Assembly: GCF_011386835.1 (NCBI RefSeq)
Contig: NC_088796.1
Coordinates: forward strand, 28,723,011-28,787,010
Source of the DNA: Chrysemys picta bellii
Lineage: Eukaryota; Chordata; Testudines; Emydidae
Direction of reading: 5' to 3'
DNA: 64,000 nucleotides
Shown: positions 57,641 through 64,000 of the stretch, piece by piece
Numbering within the stretch: the first letter of the stretch is position 1
How the letters are laid out: each line of letters begins with the position of its first letter
The notes under the pieces: model-generated
The model's database searches: none
What the model was told of the DNA's origin: nothing
Seen by the model: only the letters and a program-made list of their open reading frames with translations
Translations under genes and position numbers: made by a program

Positions 57641-58300
57641 CAATAAAAGGGACACACAAGCAGACACTGACGGAAAAAATTAACTCAAATTAGGGAGTTT
57701 TTATGCACTTATTTGTCACCCGTCACCACTCCGATAACCCTTTAGACTGCTGCAAAAAGCTGCAGGATGGGTCTTCTGTTCTAAGGCCTTATTCCAGAGG
57801 TCCCCAAACTGTGGGGCGCACCCCCCTAAGGAGGCACATAGAAACATTTGGGGAGGCGTGGCAGAGACCAAGCCAGCCCCACTGGGGGTGGGGAGGAAGC
57901 ACCACCCAGCCCCACTCTGCTCTGACTCTGCCCCCAGCCACAGCCACAGCTCCCAGCTCCAACCTGCAGTTCCACACCCAGTCCTGCCCTCAGCCTCGGC
58001 CTCCTTACCCCTGTCTGCCTTCCCTCCCAGAGAGGTTGGGGGAGGCACAACCCTGAAAAGTTTGGGGGCCACTACCTTATGCAGAGTGTTCTTCTACCCT
58101 TGTGCTGGAGAGACCCCCAGTGTTCTATCCAGCTATTGGGGCTGAGTTTTGGAAAGAGGATTTGATCTACAGTGGCCTGCCTAAATTACTAGGTCCCTAA
58201 CAAAATGCGATCTGACCTTTTTCCCCCCTCTGATCAGAGCTCATCACTGGTTAACTTGAACATGTAATCATGGAAATAAGCACAGATGGTAAGCCTGATA
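57640..58300 (+). repeat. Unclassified repeat X, filled copy, in place of the DIRS RT
   Basis: About 310 bp of this block (57700-58290, without the MITE at 57795-58074) is the reverse complement, with changes, of 61160-61490. Shared text includes TTTAGACTGCTG, CTTCTGTTCTAAG, CAGTGGCCTGCCTAAATTAC and GTAATCATGGAAATAAGCAC. The family is not recognised. Its borders with DIRS sequence are approximate. Confidence 0.75.
57795..58074. mobile_element. hAT-like element, 280 bp, TSD 7/8, inserted in repeat X
   Basis: The left end CAGAGGTCCCCAAACTGTGG and right end AAGTTTGGGGGCCACTA are imperfect inverted repeats. The flanks CCTTATTC (57787-57794) and CCTTATGC (58075-58082) match at 7 of 8. The copy of repeat X at 61160 lacks the element and has CCTCATGT (reverse strand) at the same place, which confirms the insertion point. 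Confidence 0.9.
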
Positions 58301-58309
58301 TAGTTGGTG

Positions 58310-58870
58310 CCATTCTAGAGGAGTGTATGCCTTGGGCATCCCGGTCCTTCATAGATGGCATTGGGGGCCTGCTGGAGCCATGCTTCCCCAAAGTGCTCCA
58401 GGATCTCCTGACCCCGCTGTACCAGAGGAAGAGTTGTTTGCTTCCACAGTACCAAGCTGAGCGGTTGAAGCCTCCGACACTGTAGACTCAGTGGGAGATT
58501 GGGGCCTTTTGGGAGCTGGCTTCTTGTGATGGGAGACCAAGCTCCACTTCTTCGCAGCTTTCCCTGAGTCCTCCTGCTCTTAGGCAAGACAATGGCCAAG
58601 GTCGAATGGGTGCCAGATCTGCCCAGAGACAGATGTATGGGGTGGGGGGGTGGGTGTCCTGACCAACTCTGAAGAAGGTCGAAGAGAGTGTTCTGTCATC
58701 AAAACCCTTAATTTGGTCTCTCAACTCTTCTGTGCTCTAGATTTGAGAGCTAGGCAAAAAGTGTTACACTTTGGGTTGATATGAGACTCTCACAAGTAAC
58801 GGATACACTTAGAGTGGCTATCGCTGACTGGGATAGCCTCCAGACAAGAGAGACAGCGTTTGAGGTTTGG
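58310..58870 (-). pseudogene. DIRS gag-like region, decayed
   Basis: Lies between repeat X and the right inverted terminus, upstream of the recombinase in DIRS orientation. The GAGAGACAGCGTTTGAGGTT and TGGCTATCGCTGACTGGGAT text agrees with remembered turtle DIRS gag regions. Frames are broken. Confidence 0.55.
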
Positions 58871-59245
58871 TGAGCCAGGCATGCCCAGAAAGGCCAAATA
58901 AGTGCCCCAGAAAAAAAAGGGGGGGGGAAAGGAAAGGGAAAAAAACAAGCCTCTCACTAACTAATTCTATGCTAGCAACAAAAATACTCTTAGAACACCC
59001 TGAGGCACCCACAAGGTGGACATGCGAGAGCTCCGTCTTGGGCCGAGGCAGTAGAGAAGGAACTGAGAGCAGTTTGCCTGCACCGCTCTATATACCCTCA
59101 GTGTGCAGCATGAGGTTGTATAGAACACATGCACAGGCCAAATGGACACTGGTAATGAAAAATCTCCTATGAAGGGCTTGAAAGGCCCATGCACACCTGA
59201 AATAATTGAAGCGGAGCACCCACAGGGATACTACTCAAAGAAGAA

Positions 59246-60418
59246 TATAAAGAGTTTGGTATATTGCTACATTAGGTATATTTCCTCTGAGGAAAAAAGG
59301 TGTGTGGTGGTGTGGAAATATTTCCTTTAAAAGAGTAAAAATATTTATTACATATTAGTGTGCTTCTTACCTGCGCCTGGATCTCAGAGGTGCTACATTT
59401 ACAGCAGGGTTCTTAGATTGCTATGGTAAATATTCCTTTTTTATTGACCAGCAAAGTAACCACCACCATAAAATTCCTGAGCAGATATCACTTGTGCACA
59501 GTCATGTTTTTAAAAAAAGTTCCCAAAGGAGGCTATTTATCAGAGCAAGACACATCACTGCCTAATGGCCTACACACCGCTTGATGGCACAACAGAGAAT
59601 GAAACCTGTGTTGGTAGAATAAGAGAACAGAGACTAAAGGAGAGGGAGAAAAAGGAGGCAATGACAACTAGTTTTGAATAGGACCATTTATTCTGAGTAA
59701 ATGCTACATAAGAGCCATGTAACCAGACGACATCTTTATAGCAATTAAACCTTCCTCTTGTATTGTCTGTCTCTTCTGGCACTTGACTTGTCATACAGAA
59801 AATATATTCATTACAATCAGAATTACTGTATCACAGCCATAGTTTGTGCAAATTATAAATTAAATTCACTCTAGCTTCATCCATCACAATCTTTCAGTAT
59901 AACAGTTACCTGTAAGGGCAAAGCCAAGGGAAAGAACATTTGACAGTCACCATTGTTAACAGTGAGGCCATAAAACAATTGTAAGATCCCTACTATATGA
60001 GGCCATCAATAGAGTGACAGCATAGTGTCCTTCCCTATTGTCAACGGCAAGCAAACTTTTTTCATTATCCTCCAGCGGTGATCCATGGTCCTGATAGCAA
60101 AGATTTGCCTTGACCTCAAAGGAAATAATGGTTGGCAAGGAAAGCCTCTATTTCTCCTACCGCTAATGCCTGTCCAAGAACGGTCTCAGAGTATGGCCAG
60201 CTTCTTGTTGAAGGAAATCATTCATCCTGCCCTTGTTCTAAGGAATTTATTCTCTCATTGCGAGTGCTTGTAGGGGAAATGTACACTGATAACTCCTGTT
60301 ACTGTTTATGTGGGTTTCATCCATTAATTTCCTGTACATAGTTATTAGAAGTATCATTAGGTGCCCGCTGCTATGTTATTTGGATGCCCTCAAATGGGGG
60401 ATTCAATCCCCAAAGTAA
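59246..60418. other. Non-coding stretch, no gene recognised
   Basis: AT-rich sequence without recognised features. Confidence 0.4.
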
Positions 60419-60432
60419 CATTATATTGCACG

Positions 60433-60613
60433 AAGAAGAACAGGAGGACTTGTGGCACCTTAGAGACTAATAGAGTAGCAGCCGTGTTAGTCTGTATCCG
60501 CAAAAAGAAGAACAGGAGGACTTGTGACTTGTGGTAGTCTCTAAGGTGCCACAAGTCCTCCTGTTCTTCTTTTTGCGGATACAGACTAACACGGCTGCTA
60601 CTCTGAAACCTTT
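60433..60613. mobile_element. Palindromic retroelement insertion, 181 bp, perfect 14-bp TSD
   Basis: CATTATATTGCACG is repeated exactly at 60419-60432 and 60614-60627. Between them two copies of one sequence face each other: 60472-60526 and 60550-60604 are exact 55-bp reverse complements with a 23-nt spacer, and the leading 60433-60470 piece is also mirrored in the spacer and right arm. The GCGGATACAGACTAACACGG text is the end of a very common reptile retroelement, which I believe is Penelope-like but cannot confirm. A 14-bp duplication points to endonuclease-primed retrotransposition, with inverted copies made during insertion. Confidence 0.88.
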
Positions 60614-60627
60614 CATTATATTGCACG

Positions 60628-61154
60628 GTTACTTTTTCCAGCAGTTGCTAAAAAAATAATTAAACTGTCAAAATTCAGAGAGAGAGTTTAAAATAACTTG
60701 ACTCTAACACGCACTGCAGTGCATGCTCTGTATGCCTGGGCATTGCAGGTATAGCTATAGTGCAGTACAAGAGGCAGGTTCCCTTTCATCCCTCTGTCGC
60801 TTAGGAATTCACAGGCGGAGGATGTACAAGTTTGACCTGCTTGCCACAAGGAGTCCTTTCTGAACAAGAGATTTCAAAGAATTTTTAATGTTTTTTTTTT
60901 TAATCCAAGTTGCTGGCAGACAGAACATTTTGGGGGCCAGAAAACGACCCACAGATGTGTCCTGACCATAAAATGCTACCAATACTTGCACTCAGAGTTG
61001 AGAAGATATTATAAGGCTCTATTTTCAGGTGGATAAACACATTTTTGGGAGTGGAAAAGGGAGAAGTTAGTCTTTCAGCTGATATTTTTCCATGCTTATT
61101 CTCAGCTCAAAAAGGTGAAAGCTCCTACTATATGAGCTAGTGTAGAAATCAGAG
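60628..61154. other. Non-coding stretch, no gene recognised
   Basis: AT-rich sequence with a T tract at about 60890-60900. Confidence 0.4.
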
Positions 61155-61490
61155 CTAAGCACATTGAATCCATCTGTGCTTATTTCCATGATTACATGTT
61201 CATGTTAACCAGTGATAAACTGCAATAAAAAAAAGTTAGATCACAGTCTGTTAGGGACCTATGCATAGGACAAAAGTAATTTAGGCAGGCCACTGTGGAT
61301 CAAAAATCTTCTTTCCAAAACACAATCCCAGTAGCTATACAGGACTTTGGGAGGGTCTCTCCGGGGGCAAGAGAGTGAAAGAATATTCTACATGAGGTCT
61401 TAGAACAGAAGATCCTTCTACAGCAGTCTAAAGAGTTACCACAGTGGTGGTGGTCGTGGTCGGGGATGGGGAAGGACAGATAAGCGGATC
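61155..61490 (-). repeat. Unclassified repeat X, empty copy
   Basis: This is the reverse-complement relative of 57700-58290 without the hAT insertion. It begins with CCATCTGTGCTTATTTCCAT and runs to the GTGGTGGTGGTCGTGGTCGG tract. It defines the empty site of the 57795 element. Confidence 0.78.
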
Positions 61491-62297
61491 CACCTAGTGG
61501 CAATTTATTCCCTTCAGTCCCCACCCCTAGCTTTCCCCCAAAGAGTGACAGGGTGTGGCTGTGCTGGGAGACCTCGCTGAACTGGGCTGTGGCCAGAAAA
61601 GGAGACAGGATTCTGGCCTGAGTTAGATAAGTGGCAATTATCACACATAAGATCCTATCATGAGCTGCACGCAAAATGCCTTACAAACCTGAAACCAAGA
61701 TCTGCCCAGACAAGCATGTACACCTCGCATATAAGATCCCCAACTCAGCAGATCACTTAAGCCCATACTTAATTTTGAAGTCACTGGATGTTAAGCACAT
61801 GCTTAAGTGCTCTGCTGAATCAAGATCTAAGTCAATGGGAATTGTACTTGCTTATCATGGAGCAAACCCTGACTCAAATTCCTGCCTAGATTGAGAGAAA
61901 TATCAATTGCTGAACACTAGTTCAACACAACCAGCATCAGCAACACAGAGACCTAGTGTAGACAGGGCTTAAATATCTGGGCTAAAAAATCTAATGATCA
62001 GCCATTGATAAAAAGTCATTACACAAGAGGGGCCTCCATACTGTACAAAGCCTGTGTCCTCAGAAGAGAGGATCACAAGAGATACAAATAACTATAGGGC
62101 CAGAGGTCTCTTCTGAGTGCACAAGGTTTCCTCACGGAATTCCTAGTTGCATTAATGAGAATTACAGATATGGGGTACGAGTCTCAAAAATGCTCAGCAC
62201 TGCTCTAACTTTGCTCCCATTGAAGTCAAAGGTTAAACTCCCAATGAGAGCTGAACTGTGTGAATGCGGAGTGCTTTTGAAAATCCAACCTATGAAT
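61491..62297. other. Non-coding stretch, no gene recognised
   Basis: Near 61740-61860 the CACTTAAGCCCATACTTAAT and TAAGTCAATGGGAATTG motifs belong to a dispersed amniote repeat. No gene recognised. Confidence 0.4.
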
Positions 62298-62305
62298 ATC
62301 TACAT

Positions 62306-62945
62306 CAGGGGTCTCAAGCTCAATTTACCTTAGGGCCAGTGCCAGTCCTCCAATCCTCCCAGCAGGCCAATGTCACTTATGCCACCCAGAACCTGCCCCC
62401 CCAAAACTCCGGCCCCACTTGCCTAAGGCTCTGGGATGGAGGTCTGGGGCAAAGGATTGGGGTGCAGGCTCTGGGAGGGAGTTTGGGGGCGGGAGGGGAG
62501 GGTGTGAAGGGGAAGGGGGTGCAGGCTCTGGGATGGAGTTTGGGGGCAGGAGGGGATATGTGGGGTAGGAGTGCAGGCTCTGGGAGGGGGTCAGGGGTGC
62601 AGTGCTTACCTGGGGCTCCAAGGCAGGGCGGGCACCTCCCCCGCGGTGTCCTATTGGATGCAGGGGCGCTCGGGGTGGGGGCAGCGGTTGGGGCGGGGGC
62701 AGCGTGCAGAGGCACAGCCCCACCCCGCCCCTGGGCCACAGGGAGGGGCCGGCAGCCACTGGAGCGAGCAGGCAGACACTGCTCAGCTTCGCTGCACTGC
62801 CAGGGTCCCTGAGGGGGGAGCGCCTGGGGGCAGCAGGTGGGGCCAAGGGAGAGACTCGGCCCCAAAACTGCTTGAGCCCCACGGGCCACATTGGTGAGGC
62901 TCGCGGGCTGCAGATGGCCCGCGGGCCAGGACTTTGAGATCCCTG
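62306..62945. mobile_element. Non-autonomous hAT-like element, 640 bp, TSD 6/8
   Basis: The left end CAGGGGTCTCAAGCTCAATT and right end GGACTTTGAGATCCCTG are imperfect inverted repeats. The flanks ATCTACAT (62298-62305) and ATTTACAC (62946-62953) match at 6 of 8. The interior is a G-rich array (GGTGCAGGCTCTGGGAGGG repeated, 62440-62600) and CpG-rich sequence. Long frames on both strands here are composition artefacts. Confidence 0.82.
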
Positions 62946-62953
62946 ATTTACAC

Positions 62954-64000
62954 GCTCATATGAAAATAGACCTTCATGGCTCTGAAACCTGAACAAGAAC
63001 CAGCAGACAAACACACACACACACACTCACTCTTGTGCTGATTACTGTTAAGTAGCAGAAAGGTTTAATGCTTTAAATGATGGCATTTATTTATTTACAT
63101 TTGCATTACAAGAAAGTGCAAATGTTTATATTTTCAGTCAGTATACCCAATATATGTAAAAAACTTTAAGTGGTATAAATTCAACACTTTGGAATTAACA
63201 ACATTCATCCTCATGAATATTTTAAGGTGTCTAAGTCATCCCTGAGTGTTTTGACTGATGCTTCAAAACTTGATAAATTTGATTGAAGCATTTACTGATG
63301 GCTTCAAGGCTTCTGTATCTGATACAAGCTTGATTGATCAAGCTAGCAAAGTGAGTTCAGTGACATAGCCCTAACCACACAGGTCAGTTTTTCCATTTGA
63401 TGTAATTTCAATACATATTTTAGCCTGAATGGAGGATGTTGTGTCTGCTTGGCTCACACTACTGTTTGGTGAATATGATCTGATTGATATATAGGGCCTT
63501 CTACTGCTGCCTTTTCTCCAGTGAGTAATCCTTACAGCAAGTATCTTTAAGTAGGCCCACTGGGACTATTTACATTAGCTCACAAATTACTCATGGAAGG
63601 AAAGGTTGTTAAGATCATGTCCTTGAACGGAACAATTATGTCATTACAACCAATAAACCTTTTTTCGCCTCTTATTTTTAAATTAATACTTTTCTGTTTC
63701 AAGTCATTTCCACTCATTGAACTAGGCTCATGGGCTTACCTCTTTTCATCCTTTCCTTGCTCCTATTTTCAAAATAAAATGTCCAGGCATTGATATTTGA
63801 GCTATGGAGCATACCTTGAGCACATAGCCAGTCTGATCAGTCATGGTACCAGAAGGGTTAGTCCTTGACATCAGTTTTCCTTGCCAGTTTACATTACTTT
63901 ACACTGAATACAAGCTATTGCTAAATATATTCTTTAATTTTACAACCAATTTTTTTTTAAACTTCTTAATACATATATGGGCTCACTCTAAATTGTCCAC
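62954..64000. other. Non-coding stretch, no gene recognised
   Basis: A CA run lies at about 63010-63025. The remainder is AT-rich, without exon, RNA gene or named repeat. Confidence 0.45.

Larger units (their letters stand above)
55210..59245 (-). mobile_element. DIRS-type tyrosine-recombinase retrotransposon, defective
   Basis: The two ends are inverted, diverged repeats: 55264-55430 aligns with the reverse complement of about 59095-59245 (shared GGTTCTTC/ATCCCTATAGG, CAAGCC, TTTGGCCTGTACATG and so on). Inverted termini, in place of LTRs, are a DIRS hallmark. Minus-strand content in order is a gag-like region (58870-58310), no recognisable RT, an RNase H region (57640-56979) and a tyrosine recombinase (56710-56071). 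Where the RT should be lies an unrelated repeat block (about 57640-58300) with a hAT MITE inside. A CA microsatellite and a hAT fragment interrupt the left end. Confidence 0.85.

Noticed and set aside
62264..63026. 182- and 217-codon frames on opposite strands
   Set aside because: They sit in a G-rich array within a hAT-like element; the repeats explain the missing stops.
11500..64000. First exon of PLCXD3 with the start codon
   Set aside because: No minus-strand frame with the expected amino-terminal residues next to a donor site was found.

Overview
The window is vertebrate nuclear DNA and almost certainly comes from a turtle. It holds many 5'-truncated CR1 LINEs ending in the (ATTCTATG)-type tail, a tRNA-derived SINE whose tail resembles CR1 (the Cry-I/tortoise polIII SINE type), MIR-like SINEs, a large set of non-autonomous DNA elements with 8-bp target duplications (hAT type), a DIRS-type tyrosine-recombinase retrotransposon and endogenous-retrovirus remnants. 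No bacterial features, operons, tRNA or rRNA genes, or CRISPR arrays were found.

The only host gene sequence I can support is one coding exon on the minus strand at 10730-11438. It encodes about 236 residues of the PI-PLC X domain of PLCXD3 and has consensus splice sites at both ends. The first and last exons were not found, so the rest of the window is best read as PLCXD3 intron (coordinates below 10730 lie 3' of the exon, those above 11438 lie 5'). Where the gene's outer limits fall cannot be decided from this window.

Layout. 1-4.4 kb: a minisatellite, a diverged tandem duplication (580-1047) and a tRNA-derived SINE. 4.4-10 kb: a palindromic hAT-like MITE (4427-4753), a 1142-bp hAT-like element (6100-7241) and two shorter terminal-inverted-repeat elements. 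10.7-11.4 kb: the PLCXD3 exon. 12.8-17.5 kb: a second copy related to the 6100 element, CR1-like sequence, a 737-bp hAT element and a CR1 with reverse-transcriptase remnants. 20-26 kb: CR1 plus a truncated palindromic MITE, a mariner-like MITE with a Z-DNA-type tract, and a 1092-bp hAT element carrying a nested palindromic MITE. 27.7-36 kb: a 175-bp hAT MITE, a hAT element carrying a GC-rich minisatellite (32458-33313), and a partial hAT element. 37-43.7 kb: MIR copies, a probable solo LTR, and a decayed non-CR1 LINE interrupted by a CR1. 44.4-45.2 kb: a mariner-like element splitting a MIR-like SINE. 46.7-47.6 kb: a likely three-level nest. 47.6-51.2 kb: a retroviral env remnant split by a CR1 and followed by an LTR. 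55.2-59.2 kb: a DIRS-like element with inverted termini and a missing reverse transcriptase. 60.4 kb: a palindromic insertion with a perfect 14-bp target duplication. 62.3-62.9 kb: another hAT element.

The nested insertions give relative ages, and the many intact target duplications allow exact element boundaries. All functional statements come from reading the sequence and remembered family features; no database search was run.
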